Positions 46,701 to 58,390 of a DNA stretch of 64,000 bases are shown here, piece after piece. Numbering within the stretch: position 1 is the first letter of the stretch; the number at the start of each line of letters is the position of its first letter. A program made the position numbers and the translations under genes. A model generated the notes under the pieces. That model worked only from the letters and a program-made list of their open reading frames with translations, did not search any database and was not told the DNA's origin. This stretch comes from Gymnogyps californianus (lineage: Eukaryota > Chordata > Aves > Accipitriformes > Cathartidae), in assembly GCF_018139145.2 (NCBI RefSeq), contig NC_059481.1, positions 2,282,368-2,346,367 of the forward strand, given 5' to 3'.

Positions 46701-48940
46701 TCCCCACCCCTCTCGCTGCAAAGCTTGCTTTTCTTAACTCGAATAAAGCGATTTCTGCATCCATCTGGTCCATGATGGCCACACATCGACCTGGCTGTGC
46801 CCGCAGCATCCCGCCCGGCAAACACCCGCTCATCTTTCTGGCTGTTTCAAACCTCTTTCTGCCGGCCTCATCGGATGCTTCTGGGTATTTAGCAGAGTAT
46901 AAATTGCTTTTATCGAAATGAAGCCGGCTTTGGGCTTGCAGCAGAAATTCCCTGACCTCCTAGGTTGGTGGTTTGTTTTTTTTTTTCTCCGTAGGATTAA
47001 CAAGGTTAGTCAATGAGCGTGAGCCGATTTGGGGTTGATGCTATTCTGGGCTGCGTTTAGATGCCGCGGCACGGGCAGACGTGTGGCTTCGCGGCATGAG
47101 GCGGCTTTTGCAGGATAAATGAGAAGCATATTGATAATCAGCCTTGTACCAGCCGGGAGCTAACCCTGCTAAACAGTTTAAAGGGGACGAGTGTTTTGCT
47201 TGCAAAAGGTCTTTTCGTGGGGTGCTGTGGTTTTTTTGGGGGGGGTGTGGTGTGATGGCTTTCTTTGGGTCCCCTGCTGCTCCCAGTGCAGGTAACAGGA
47301 GCCACAGCATCGTGTTTCTTTGCACCTGAGACATATCCTTCCCCGCGGTGACAAAACACCTCGGTCCAGCAATTGCTTGTGCTTGACCTCCGCATCTTCA
47401 GGGCCGCGTCGGATGCTGCTGGGGACCAGTTTGCACCAGTTCACTCCACGCTGCCCTTTGCAGACCATTGCATCTGCTTACAAGCTATCCCTCTCTTGCC
47501 TTAGGACCTGGGGACAAGCCAACCTTCCTGTAGACGGACACTGCGATGGAGCTAAACCATCCTTCCCAGCTCCTCCTCATCCTTTATTTTATTCCCCCCC
47601 CCCGCACCGCTTCCCCGCTAAAGCGGCCAACTGCCCACCCTTCATGAGGGGCAGGGCTGTCGTGGGGGGAGCTCGGGGGGCATCAAATACAGGGATTGTC
47701 TCCGTTCCTTCTCTCCAGGAGTGACACCACGTATACGGTCAGGGTCAGCCCATCCCTGTGCACAGAACTGGGTCCCTGGGATGGGATGGGATGGAGTGGG
47801 AGGGGTTGGGATGGGATAAGAGTGCCTGAGGGTGCTCAGCACCCAGAGAGGGGGTGTGGGCGAAGTGACAGGATGGGTGCTACATCCCTTTCCCTCTGGG
47901 CCAACTCAAGGTGTCCACGTGTCCCCTTTTCCTCCCCCTCTCTTTTCCACAAGGAGGGAAACTGAGGCACGGCCGGGGCAAGCACCCTCCAGCTTTTCAG
48001 TTCCTTCCTCCAAGACCAGTGAGGCCAACCGGAAAGACTGGGAGCTGCTGGGACTGTTTCAAAGGGGAACAGGGGGCACCTGGAAGAATTGGGCTTTACT
48101 TCTGCTTCCCAGGGATGAACGGCTGGAGGAAACACCTCCTCCGTGGGGCAAAGATGCGGCAGCTCCCAAGGGGTGTGGGGAGAAGGATTTGGGCTTGCTG
48201 GAGAAAAAAAGGTGCTTGTTCCTCCCCCAGCAAAACCCCAGAACTCTTGTGGTTTGGGTTTTTTAGCTCCCATTTCCCAATTCCTTCTCCACCCACACCC
48301 GGATCCGGAGCTGCCGCTTCCATTTCCTCGTCAGCAACCAAGCAAATAAGCAGATTTATGTGAAATTTCCACCTCTCCCCAAACCAAAAACCAATTTCTC
48401 TTTTTTTCCCCAGACAGTTCTTGTCGCTTTTTCAATTGCTGCTAATGGAGATGTCCATCACGGAGCGTGCCGGCGAGGACATTAACCCAGATATGATTTC
48501 AAGCAGGAAGGGATGCATTAATGACCATTTAAACCTGTGTACATAGCTGGTCCGGCCGAAGATGATGGGCTGATTTCTTTTGCTTTCCTGACAGGTGAAT
48601 TTTTTTCCCTTCTCTTTTAAACCCAGCCATGTTGCAGGGCTGAGGTTTTCAGGCTGCCCAGGCCAGCTTCAGCCTTGTTTTGGCTGGGGAAGAGGATGAG
48701 CATCACGGTGGGATGCATCCAGACCCATAGCGAGCCCTCTCACCCCTTCCTCCAGGACAGATTTCAGCCTGCAGATCTTCTGCAGCAAATATTAAGGAAA
48801 AAAAAAGCAGTTCTTCCTAGCTGGGAATGGCAAAAAGGAGCTGGGTTTGGGGTTTTGTGGGTAAAACCAGGGCTAACCCACACCGAGCATCCCTTCAGCC
48901 TTCACTGGAGCAGAAAACATTCTTTTAAGAGTAAGTGCTG
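43728..48940. other. Intergenic DNA downstream of TBC1D21 remnants
   Basis: No exon is recognisable, and the terminal TBC1D21 exon was specifically looked for and not found. A 22-T run (44,090-44,111) is followed by a MIR-like core. Another copy of the GGGAAACTGAGGCA 14-mer is at 47,956-47,969. A TGGGA-rich stretch lies at about 47,778-47,815. Confidence 0.55.
44112..44135 (+). repeat. MIR-like SINE core fragment
   Basis: ACAGATGGGGAAACTGAGGC follows a T run and closely matches the conserved core that I recall for MIR-family SINEs (ACAGATGAGGAAACTGAGGC). The 14-mer GGGAAACTGAGGCA occurs on the plus strand at 18,469, 44,119, 47,956, 49,321 and 62,688. It occurs on the minus strand at 53,149-53,162, 54,326-54,339 and 55,626-55,639. 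Flanking similarity at the other sites is short. Confidence 0.5.
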
Positions 48941-49140
48941 AGGTCCTAATGTTGCATTATATAGCATAAAGCAGAGTAATACTCAACCAATTACGCTAAT
49001 GCTGCTTATTTGCTCTTGTTACAGAGAGTAATTGCTCACCCAGAAGCTATTAAATTAGATAAGAGCAGAACAAACAAAACTATTCATTTTATTCACTATA
49101 TATTTATACACCTACCACTCCAGAGTGTAAGCAGCCACCG
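48941..49140. promoter_or_regulatory. Candidate conserved non-coding island
   Basis: An AT-rich 200-bp island in GC-rich DNA with closely spaced homeodomain- and GATA-like words (CCAATTACGCTAAT, TTAAATTAGATAAG) and no open frame. Conservation cannot be seen from one sequence, so this is a guess based on composition and motif density. Confidence 0.25.
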
Positions 49141-49569
49141 CTCTCTGGGTGTTAGCTATTCCGCTTGTGAGCCAGACAAAGGCATTTGTCACGGCTGTGG
49201 GTGGTGTTTCTCCTTTTAAAGCAGCTGTAGGAAAGACATGGGACGTGTTGGGGTTTATTTATCCTCCCTGCCATCAGCTCAGCTTCCCACTTGTGGTTTT
49301 GGGCCTCTCCCAGGCAAGGGGGGAAACTGAGGCAGGGGGGAGCATGGCCAAAACCCCATCGTTGACTATGTCTGGTGAATTAAATGAGGGTTTTGGGGGA
49401 CCCTATTGCAAGAACGCGACAACCTGGCAAGGTTTGGGGACAATCTGCAACTGCCACTGCTGTCCCAGCCCACCCAGGAGAACCTAGGCAGCTGCAGGCA
49501 GGAGGGCAGCAATGGGTTAAACCTGGGGGAAATATTAAAGCCTGAGAGCGGCCAGAGGGAATAAAGGGT

Positions 49570-49622
49570 GAGGAGGAGGAGGAGGAAGAAGAAGAAGAAG
49601 AAGACCACCACGAAGAAGAAGA
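49570..49622. repeat. (GAG/GAA)n trinucleotide repeat
   Basis: Five GAG-type units run into six GAA-type units, then ACCACCAC and further GAA units. The minus strand reads as a serine run in one frame, which explains the open frame there. Confidence 0.85.
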
Positions 49623-50334
49623 GAATGGTGGGAGGAGGTTCATGGCTCCTGGTGTGGGGAGGTGGCTGTAGCATCCCTCCCAGCTGATGCAAGGCTCCTT
49701 TGGGGTGAGCTGGGGTTGGGGTGTCTGAGACTCCTCCCAGTTCCCAACTGGGCTGGGGCTGGGACAGCTGGGGCTGGGAGACAGCTTTGCCCTGTCTCTA
49801 CCCTGCTCAAGATTCGGCCCTGGCTCCTGCTCCCTGTTTGCAGCAGCCCAGGGCTGGGATGAAGCCGTGGTGAAGCAGCTGGTCCAGCTCGCAGTGAGCA
49901 TCACCTCCTCCTCCTCGGGGTCCCACGGGAGGGATCAGGCACGGGGGGGGCTGCAGCACCCTAACGAGGGTCTGCTCGTTAAACCGGCTCATTTAACCAG
50001 CGTTACTGCCAAGAAGGAGATGCTCAGGGTCCTCAAACTGGTGACTTGCTTTGAAACGTGCTGCTGCACCCACGGAGGGGCAGGGGGTGCCTGGGGAGCA
50101 TCAATGGGGGGGTCTGCACCCACCCGGGACCTGGCCAGCATCAACCCCTGGAGCAACACAGCGAAATTCAGCTGCTTTATTTAGGTTATAGACACATCCT
50201 ATAAATAACCCACTTCAGAGAAGTCTGCTGCAAACAACATGCTTTAAAAAACATGTTATTATCCACTCTGCCTCCCTAATTAATTCCATCTCCTGCCATC
50301 CATGAGCAAAGCCTGCAGGGTACCCGGCATATGT

Positions 50335-50423
50335 GCTGGGGTGGGACCCCGGGGGGGTGCTGGGACCCCTGGAGGGGGGGCTGAGACCCCCAGGGGGGAT
50401 GCTGAGACCCCCGGCCGATGCTG
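50335..50423. repeat. About 22-bp G-rich minisatellite, 4 copies
   Basis: Units of the type TGCTGAGACCCCC plus a G-rich spacer (GGGGGG) repeat about every 20-24 bp. Alternating G and C runs could form hairpins or quadruplexes. Confidence 0.7.
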
Positions 50424-53400
50424 CGGGGATGGGTGAAACAGCGGTGGGTGGTTTTTAGGCTGCTGAGGCTGCCATCTGCCGATGCCGGGACAGCCGAGCC
50501 ATCTCGAGTCACCCCTTCTGGGCAGGGAAACCCTCGACGTTTGCATTAAGATTTAATTAAAAAAAAATGAATTTGCCCATAAGAATAGTGGGTTTGTGTT
50601 ATTTTAGGGTGTCAGTTGGCTGTTGAGGGGTGACGGGCAGAGCCAGGGAGGCTGGCCTTCAGCTGGGCGCTGCTGGGGTTGTTCGGTCCCCGGGTGCTGC
50701 TGCGCTGGATGCGATTAATAATCACGGTGCCTTGGTGGAGGGGAATGGGGGGGGAAGGAAATGTTTGATTTTACCTTCCAGAAATCAACAGAGCTATGTT
50801 GCGAAGGTAGAAAACCTCCCCTAGGGCTCTGCTGGCCGGTTGTAATTGGGGTGCTTCTCCTGTACGGCTGGGTGCAGGCAGCCATGCCAGACCCAAGGGT
50901 GCACCCATGGCTGCTTTGATGCCTCCAGGTGGGAAGATGCTGGAGAAAACCTCTCCCTTGGCTTCCCAAAGGAAGCTTTAATGCCTTTTTTTTTTATTTG
51001 CAGTAGCAGCAGCAGCTGATGGATGCTCCTGAGCCTCTGCCCACCTTGTGCAGAGCTGGATGAAGATCTCCTCTGCCCCTAAATCCAACTCTGGACTCAG
51101 ACACGCAGCTGTGACCATGGGAGCATGGGAAGGCTGGAAGGGAAGGACTTCAGAGCTGCTGAGGGTGATGTCCCTGGTGATCTCCATCCCACCTTCCCCA
51201 TCTGGGGCAAGTGTTGTCCCCCAGCAAGGGCTGGCTTACACTTGGAGATCATGATGGTGACCAGGCTCAGGAGATCAGAGGACGATGCCCTTTGGGAAGG
51301 CTTGCGAAGGTGAAAAGCTTCATGGACCTTACTCTCACCTCGAGGAACATGATGGATTTTCCCAGCTTAGCGAAGAGCCAGGTTGGGTTGCAAAGCATTA
51401 AAGCAATCCAAATGGGCTGGAAACCTGAGGCAGGAGTTTTGGGGAGATAAGGGAGGGAACAGTTCTCATGCAGAACCGCTGAGATTAGGGTGATGACAAC
51501 TTTATTCAGTTTACAAGAGCTAAGAGAGACCTCCGGCGAAACGCAGGCGTTCCTGCACGTGGGCTGGGAGCAGGCAGCCACGCAGATTAAAAGGATGCTT
51601 CTCCCAGTCACCTTTAACGTCCCCGATGGCTGGTCCTACACTGAAGGCTAATTTGAGCTACCAAGACAGGTCTCAGAAGCTGTATTTCTCCTCCGCTGGC
51701 TTTGGCTAAAACCCTGCCACTCCGGGTGGGATGCTCAGCGTGGGTTGGGCTTGGAGCAGGAGCCAGGAATTCGGGTGAAGCCATGGGTCCTGCCAGCTTC
51801 ATCTGCCTGTGGATGTCCCTGTGGGCTGGGTGCCGAGGGACAGCATCTTCTGGGGACAGCGGGTTTCTCATCCTTTGGGAAAAGAAACCCCCTGGATTTG
51901 CATCCCAAGCTGCACTTGGCTATAAAAAACCCGGAGGCGATGTTATTGAAGAACTTTGCTGACATCTCTGATGAGGCCGGCAGGCAAACAGGGATGCGAA
52001 TCAGAAGCGAGTTAATTATAAGCTCCGTTAAGAACAAGGAGGGAAAAGAAAATCACCTTTAATTGCTAAATGTGATAAAGGAATGTCAGCGTAGAAAGCA
52101 AGGAGCGCTGCAAGGGTTCAAAAATACTGGGAAGCCATAAAACAAGTTAGGGGAGCCGTGTTTGGAGAAGGACCACCATCCCTTGCAGACCCTCCCCAGC
52201 CATCTCGGGGTCAAGCGTGGGGTGGGGAAGAAGCTGGCTGAGCCCAGGCAAGGTGGTGGCAGGGCTGGGACCTCCCTGCTCCATCCCATAGGTTTCTCCA
52301 TGTAATTGCTCTTGAATTTTGCATTATTTGTGGTGTTGCCCAGGTTGGGGAGAAAGGAGGAGTGGAGTCACTTCACCCCAAGCTTGATTTTTAGTTTTAT
52401 TACCCCAGATCATGGTTTTTTCCCCCTCTTTTCTTGCCTTCCTGCCTGAAGATTGGCTGTAGGAAGGAAAGAGCTTGCCCAACCCTCGTTCGGCTTTGGA
52501 GCTCCTTCCCATGGGATGCCATCGCCAGACAAGTTCACGGAGGAAAAAGACTTTTAGGGACAAGGTGATCCAAAAAATCCCTCTGCCGCTAACTGCTGGA
52601 GGATATATAGCATGCTCTCCCTTCTCCTATACCTGCCCTGGAAAACCGGGAATATAAAGCTTGGGAGGATTTTTGTGCATGGTCTAGCAGGTTCGATGGC
52701 TGGGGCTGCGGCTGGAATGACAAATCCACCTTTCCCTGGCTTGGAAATTACCCCACACTTAAAATCAAGAAGCAGATGGTTGAACAGGGAATTTTGAAGG
52801 CATCAATTGTAGCGGCTGACCTCCGTGCCTGTCGGTAGCTGGCAGAGAAGAAGTTAAGGGCTTTGTTTACACCCAGCCAGTGAGTATTTCAATGGAGATG
52901 CAGAGGTAAAAGTAATAAAGTGTTTTCCATTTAGGTTGGTGGATAAATGAAGTTTCAAACACATTCCCCTGCTGAAAGCACTTACCGGCTCCGGCTGGAG
53001 AGTTCGGATGAGTTATGTGGAGGAGGATGCTCACCAGGTTTCCTTGACTGCCAGCTCCTCCGTCTGCTGATGGATGCCAAAACGCCGGGTGGGATTTGCT
53101 CGGGTCCCAGGGCGAGCGTACCCTGTGCCAGCCAGGGGAAAGTCCCCGTGCCTCAGTTTCCCTTCCCAGCAGCCCAGGGCAGGAGGGAGGTAAATGCAGG
53201 GCCACCCATGCAGGCACAGAGGTGAAGGGATGGAGCAGGAGACATCCCGGCTCCCCTGCGGTCTGTCCCGAAGGACCGCTGAGACCTGGCACGCTCATAG
53301 CATGCAAGGTCTCTCAGCTGCCTCCCTGTGCAGCTTTCCCAGCGATCAGAGGGACGTGGAGAACAGTCTTTTTGATTATTTCCTTTTAATCTTGATTATT

Positions 53401-54055
53401 TTTTTATATTTTTTCCCCTTTTTTTTTTGTCTGGGGAGAGCAGAGCCATTGGATCACGGGGAAAGGAGGTGATTCCCCTGCAGCGGTGGCGCGAGCAGGT
53501 TTCCTTGTCTGGTGAGGCTGTAGCATCTCTAAGTTTGGCTGATTTGGGGGAAAAATTAATAGCAAGAGACTGGCTCCGGCAGGGAGACGTGGTTGTCCTT
53601 GTCCTCTGTCACCGGCTTAGCTGGGAGGCCTTGGTCCCATCCACTCGTCTCCATAGCACAGGGGTTGAAGAGATGGGGGATGCTGACCTTGCTCCTGGGG
53701 CTTGGTGGTCCTTGCTATGGTGGGAGTGGAGAAAAGAGGGGGATTTCTGCTATAAACTTAAAATTAAACTTTAAATTAAAAAAATTAAAAATTGCTTGTG
53801 GGAAAAGTCTGCCGTTCCCCAAAACAACCTGTTTCGGCGCAAGAAAGCGGAGATTCAAGTTCAGTTAAATTCCCCTTTTTCTCCCCCTTGCTTTTCCTCA
53901 CCTGGCTGTCTTGAAAATCAAGTCAGTCCTGGAAAATCCATAGTAAAAAGGAGGCAGGAAAATCCTGGGAATGAGCTTTTGGGTGAGTTTGACGTGGATG
54001 GAGCCAGAGGAGCCTTCGTGCCACCATGCCCCACGGTGACCACGTGTCGCCGTTA

Positions 54056-54240
54056 ATTCAATAAGGTGACAGCCAGTTACTCACATGACTGGTTATCCCA
54101 AATTGTCTAAAAATAATAGTAATAGAAAACTAGTCTTTAGGTAATTAAGTTGCTAAGTAATTTAGTCACTCGGGAATGAAACGAATTCATTGTATTGGTA
54201 ATTATTTCTGCAAAGGGAAAGCAGAATGGACAGGTTGAGG
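54056..54240. promoter_or_regulatory. Candidate conserved non-coding island near LOXL1
   Basis: An AT-rich island about 2.6 kb upstream of the LOXL1 start, with several TAATTA/GTAATTA-type homeodomain cores (near 54,142 and 54,199) and no coding potential. The sharp contrast with the GC-rich flanks suggests constraint, but only an alignment could show it. Confidence 0.25.
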
Positions 54241-54639
54241 GGTTAACTTGAAATTCAGGGTTTGAGCCCAGCGGGGAGGGATGGAGGCATGGAAGCTGGG
54301 CTGGGGGTTTGCCCCAGGCCAGCCCTGCCTCAGTTTCCCCAGCACCGTGCCTTCGCCTCGCCCTCTTTTTGGGAGCCACCTCACGATGCCCCCGGCTCTG
54401 GTGCTGGATACGGGCACCCACGTCCACACCCATGGGATCTTTATAAAAAGAAGAGGGGAGAAAATGGTTCAGGGGGTCCAGACCCTCTGCCCCCTTCTCC
54501 CACCCCACCTCGGGGAGGGGTTTCTGTGGGGCTGGGGTGGGAGAAGCCACCTCAGGGGTGGCTGTCCCCGCCGCTGTCACCTCAGGTGCGGTGGCACCGC
54601 AAGCGTGGGCTGCTGGCACCATCTAGTGGGGGTGGGACA

Positions 54640-54663
54640 CCCCCCCACCCCCCCCACCCCCCC
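54640..54663 (-). repeat. C-rich tract, quadruplex candidate on minus strand
   Basis: Runs of seven to eight C separated by single A residues. The minus strand therefore has several G runs with one-base loops, an ideal G-quadruplex pattern. Confidence 0.6.
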
Positions 54664-56379
54664 AGTACAGCGGGACACGGCCCCTCGTGTCACAGCTTGG
54701 TGGCCCAGGGTCCCGCTTTGGGACAGATGCCCTCCGGCCACCCCCTTCCTGCATCCTCTCTGGGGATGCTGAACCCGCGTGGGGACCGTGGGGACGCGGG
54801 GTGGGACCCTGCGTGTCCTTAACTCTCCCCGTTAAGGGTTATGGGGCTGGTAGCCTGTCCCCTCGGCCACCACATCCCGGTGGCATCTCATGGCCTGGGG
54901 AGCTAGACGGGGTGCAGAGCCACGCGGGACCCCCACTCTTGAACCAAACCTATAGCCCCCCCCCCCCATCATCCCTCCATCCCCCTCCCACCCCACACCG
55001 GGGTGGGGGTAACCCTGTCCCTGCTGCATGTGTCCCCCCCTCCCATCACACCAAGTCCTATCCCTCCCCAAAATCCGGCTGGGGCGATGCGGAGGGGAGC
55101 GATCCGCAGCCAGCCCCCTGTGTCCCCGTCCCCACTCAGGACAGGCGGCCGTGGGGCCGTGGGGATGTGGGAGGAGGAGGTTAGGCCAGGCTTTCCTTCC
55201 TGGCCAGCGCCGCGCTGCCTATTACATCAACTCTGGTATTTCCAGTCCCTGCGGGGAGAAGGGAGGAGCGCGGGCGGGAGCAGGGGGAGCAAGGAAAAGC
55301 AAAGAAATATTGGGGGATGCAGGGAATTGGGGGGGGGGTCCCACGGGGGGAATTCAGGCCCTGCGGTAAGGCCCGGTGCTGGGATCCCCTGTGATCAGGC
55401 TGGCCTTGGCCCCTGGCCTCATCCTGGCTCCATCCCCGGCTTCGGGGCTGGGAATGAAAGCGGCAGGAGGGGGGGAAAAGGGGAAAAGGAAAAATCTACA
55501 CGTGGAAAACACACGTCCCTACGGCCGGGACTTAAAGCAACAGGAAAGTGCCGGATGGCACAAGGGCAGCTCCAGGGACAGGGGGGTGGCAGGGGCCGGG
55601 GTGTCCGCTCCGGCTTTTGGGGTGCTGCCTCAGTTTCCCCAGAGTGGCAGATGGAGGGAAGGATGTTGGAATGCTTTTTCCCAGCCTCATTTCTGCCCCA
55701 AAATATCCCCCTATGGATGCCAGGCTGGGGTCGTGGGGCTGTAAAAGGTGTGGGGGGGCTCAGGGGGTCCCCAAGGAGGACGAGGTGGCGAGGCCCCAGT
55801 GCTCTGTTTGCACAGGCCCTTCATTCGGTGATGCGGACGAGCGAGCCGGGGCGATGGCCCCGGTGCGGTGGTGGATTCGGGGTTTGCCCGGGCCGGATCC
55901 AGCTGGCAGCAGGGTTGGGGACCCCCTGGATTCGCTCCTCAGGTCTCCCCTTTTTGTTTAATATTTCCAGCCCCGAGTTACCAACCCGTCTCCGGTTTTA
56001 TTCCTCCCTGGAGCTTGTTAAAAACGTTTTGTGCAGGATTTGTCCTCGTTTGGGATACAGTATCAAGGGGAAAAAACCCAAATTGTCACAAAGAGACAAA
56101 TTCTGGGGGGAAGCTCCATTTTTTTGGCACAGTTTCCCCTTTGAAACCTACCGAAAGCTTTTGCGAGGGAGTGAAGGTGCTTGTCCAGGCCCTCATCCTG
56201 GCATCAGGCCTCTGCGTGGGACAGTCACTGGTATGAATTTGGGTCCCTCTGGGGGAAAACGGGGTCCTTCCGAGTGGTGGCGCGGGGCAGGATTGCATCG
56301 CGTTACCCCACCAATGCTTCCCGCAAGCCTGACCCCTATTTTGAGGCCACTGCGTAACACCAAAACCCGCAGAATTCAG
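54664..56379. other. GC-rich LOXL1 upstream region
   Basis: GC-rich DNA containing a 461-codon open frame (55,003-56,388) without family motifs. I attribute that frame to low stop-codon density. A MIR-like 14-mer lies at 55,626-55,639 (minus). Distal promoter or enhancer elements of LOXL1 may lie here. None is recognisable. Confidence 0.5.
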
Positions 56380-56573
56380 CCCAAATAGCGAAGGTGCGCG
56401 TCGTGCCAGGATTAAAAAAAAAAACCACAAAAGTGTAAAAACCACCGAAATTTCAGCTTTCTGTCCCGCGTGGATGCATTGTGCGTGCAGCCAGCACCCC
56501 GCAGCCCTTCCTCCCGGCTCCTGGCGGGCAGGATCCGTGCGGGAGGCGGTTCCTAGGACCCGGCGCCGCCGCT

Positions 56574-56606
<33 letters not shown>

Positions 56607-56791
56607 CTTCTCCCTCCGCTTCCCTCCCGCTGCCGCCGCCGCCGCTGCCGCCGCCGCCGCCGGGGAGCCCGGCCGCTCCGCCCGCCCCGGGAGCCGCTCC
56701 GCCGGGGCTGGGCGGCGGGCGCTGGGGGGGCGGGGGGGGGGGGAAGAAAGCCGCCGCGGTGGGCCGGGGACCGGCGGCAACCGGGAACGGG
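56380..56791 (+). promoter_or_regulatory. LOXL1: LOXL1 promoter and 5' untranslated region (CpG island)
   Basis: CpG dinucleotides become very dense from about 56,460 and remain so through exon 1, marking a CpG-island promoter. A GGATTAAAAAAAA stretch at about 56,409 is the only TATA-like word. The transcription start cannot be fixed from sequence. The leader contains a 29-C run and GCC/GCT repeats, so the 5' UTR would be very GC-rich. The minus strand is also GC-rich and open, which could suit a divergent or antisense transcript. Confidence 0.5.
56574..56602. repeat. 29-C homopolymer followed by GCC repeats
   Basis: An uninterrupted run of 29 C lies about 190 bp before the LOXL1 start codon, followed by CGC and GCC trinucleotide repeats at about 56,631-56,663. 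The exact length is likely to be an assembly estimate. Confidence 0.9.
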
Positions 56792-57839
56792 ATGGCGCGG
56801 CGGGGAGCTTGGGGGTTGTGGGCAGCGCTGGGTTGCGGGCTCTGCCTGCTGGCGGGCGGGCAGGAGCAGGCAGGCGGCGGGCAGCCTTGGAGGCAGCTGA
56901 TCCAATGGGAGAACAACGGCCGCGTTTACAGCTTGCTTAATAGCGGCGCCGAGTACGTACCGGCGGGGCAAGAGAGACCCGGAGGGAACCGGTTGTTGTT
57001 GGCGGGAGCGATGACCGGAGGAACGGGCAGCGTCCGGCGGCAGGCGCCGGCGGTCCCGCCGCGACCGGGCTCCGAGACGGTGCGGGGGCAGACGCGGCAC
57101 CCCTTCGGTTTCGGGCAGGTGCCCGAAAATTGGCGCGAGGGACCGGTGGGCGACAGTACCGCTTCGCAACGGGTACGGCCCGCCGGCCGCTCGCGCCAAC
57201 CTTCCTCCTCCGCCTCATCCTCATCCTTCGCCTACGCCTCCGTCGGGCAACCGGCGTACCCCCAATTCCCCTTCGCCCCCCAATACGAGCCCTACGAGGC
57301 ACCCCGGGCGTACGACGAGGCGTACACCTATTACCGCGGCACCGGTGGGGCGGCCGTGGCTTCGGCGGCAGCGGGTGCCAGCGTGGTGTACCCCTTCCAA
57401 CCCCGGGCACGCTACGAGGACTACGGGGAGGAGCAGAGCCCCTATAGAGCCCAGGGTTACTACCCGGCGGCCGAACGCCCCTATGTGCCCGCCGCCCCCC
57501 AACCGGTTGACGGGCTGGACCGCCGGTACTCCCATAGCTTGTACCACGACGCGGGGGGCTCACCGGAGCAGGGTGGCCCGGACTCGTACGCCAACCAGCA
57601 ACCCGCCGGCCACGGCATCGCATCAGCGGATAACCTACAAGCTCCCACTGGGACGGGGTATGGGGGCCAGTACCCACCCTACGAGCCGCAGCCGCCTTTT
57701 CGGGCGCTGGAGCCTTACGGGGTTCCTCGCCCCGAGCCCTACCTGCCTGCCAGGAGCCCCGAAATGCCGCAAGCCGTCCCCGATAGCCAAGCCCGGGTCA
57801 GCGTGGGCAGCGTCTACAGGCCCAGCCACGGCGGACGAG
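56792..57839 (+). CDS. LOXL1: LOXL1 exon 1: signal peptide and propeptide
   Basis: LOXL1 (lysyl oxidase-like 1) is a secreted copper- and quinone-dependent amine oxidase that deaminates lysines in tropoelastin and so builds elastic fibres. The ATG at 56,792 (AACGGGATGG, good context) opens 349 codons plus one base. Residues 1-23 are a hydrophobic signal peptide ([15 protein letters not shown]). Residues 34-58 contain [20 protein letters not shown], the motif near the start of the LOX and LOXL1 propeptides. [21 protein letters not shown] follows at about 97-116. Residues 150-345 are rich in Pro, Tyr, Gly and Ser with RRYSHSLY at 244-251, the disordered region that is cut off by BMP1-type proteases in this family. 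The exon ends at GGACGAG|GTGAGT, phase 1. The open frame also extends upstream to 56,474, but only the 56,792 start yields a signal peptide. The remaining exons are beyond the window apart from exon 2. Confidence 0.95.
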
Positions 57840-57845
57840 GTGAGT

Positions 57846-58140
57846 CTAGGGGGGACCCTGGCGTGGGTGGCAGCTCCCCAGGGTGGGACGGTGCCCTGGG
57901 TGCTTCATCACCCCAGGAGAAGGCATCCCCAAGGGCAGAGCCCTCTGCACCCGTGTCTGGTGCCAGTCGCTCTCCAAGGATGCTGCCCCGGTGCTATGGG
58001 GACAAATGTGGCCAAGGGGCCACCGAGGGGCTGTTGGAGACCCTACATATTTTGGGAATGATGTTAGAGGTGGTGAAAAAGAGGGAGGAAAGGGAAGGGG
58101 TGCGAAGGAGCAAGTCCCAGTGGGGTCTGGGCTTGGGATG
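57846..58140 (+). other. Start of LOXL1 intron 1
   Basis: GC-rich intron sequence after the donor. The exon 1 frame stays open through it to about 58,309 by chance, because stop codons are rare in this composition. It shows no LOXL1 homology. Confidence 0.7.
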
Positions 58141-58390
58141 GGTCTGTGCCGTGTCCCAGGTCACCCCACGCTTTTGGGGTGGGTCTGTGCTGTGGGATGA
58201 GGGGACACTGTGCTCGTGGGGTGGGTCCGTGCTACATCCCTCGTCATCCCGCATTTGTGGAGTGGGTCTGTGCCACGTCCCGGCCATCCTGCCTGCGTGG
58301 GGTGGCTGAGTGCCGTGGGTTGGGGGCACGCCGTGCTCGTGGGGCAGGACAGTGCCGTGTCCCGGGTCATCCTGGCCGTGTGCCCTGTGC
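58141..58390. repeat. 41-bp degenerate minisatellite in LOXL1 intron 1
   Basis: GGTCTGTGC-type words recur at 58,141, 58,182, 58,224, 58,265, about 58,305 and 58,347, spaced 41-42 bp. They lie in units that also share CGTGGGGTG and TGCC.TG.CC phrases. There are about six diverged copies. Confidence 0.75.

Larger units (their letters stand above)
49141..54055. other. Intergenic DNA, no recognisable exon
   Basis: Nothing coding is supported. The stretch contains the two small repeats listed separately and two copies of the MIR-like 14-mer (49,321-49,334 plus; 53,149-53,162 minus). Pyrimidine-rich patches occur near 53,380-53,430. Confidence 0.55.

Noticed and set aside
55003..56388. 461-codon open frame upstream of LOXL1
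   Set aside because: No motif, no splice logic, overlapping open frames on both strands, and a GC-rich composition where stops are rare.
56474..56791. Upstream extension of the LOXL1 open frame (106 extra residues)
   Set aside because: It crosses the poly-C and GCC repeats and would bury the signal peptide. The ATG at 56,792 gives a normal secreted LOXL1 start.
56380..57700. Antisense lncRNA comparable to human LOXL1-AS1
   Set aside because: A CpG-island promoter makes it possible, but no exon or splice structure can be shown from sequence.
57840..58309. Continuation of the LOXL1 exon 1 frame
   Set aside because: A canonical GTGAGT donor at 57,840 and exact phase match to exon 2 show that this is intron left open by GC-rich composition.
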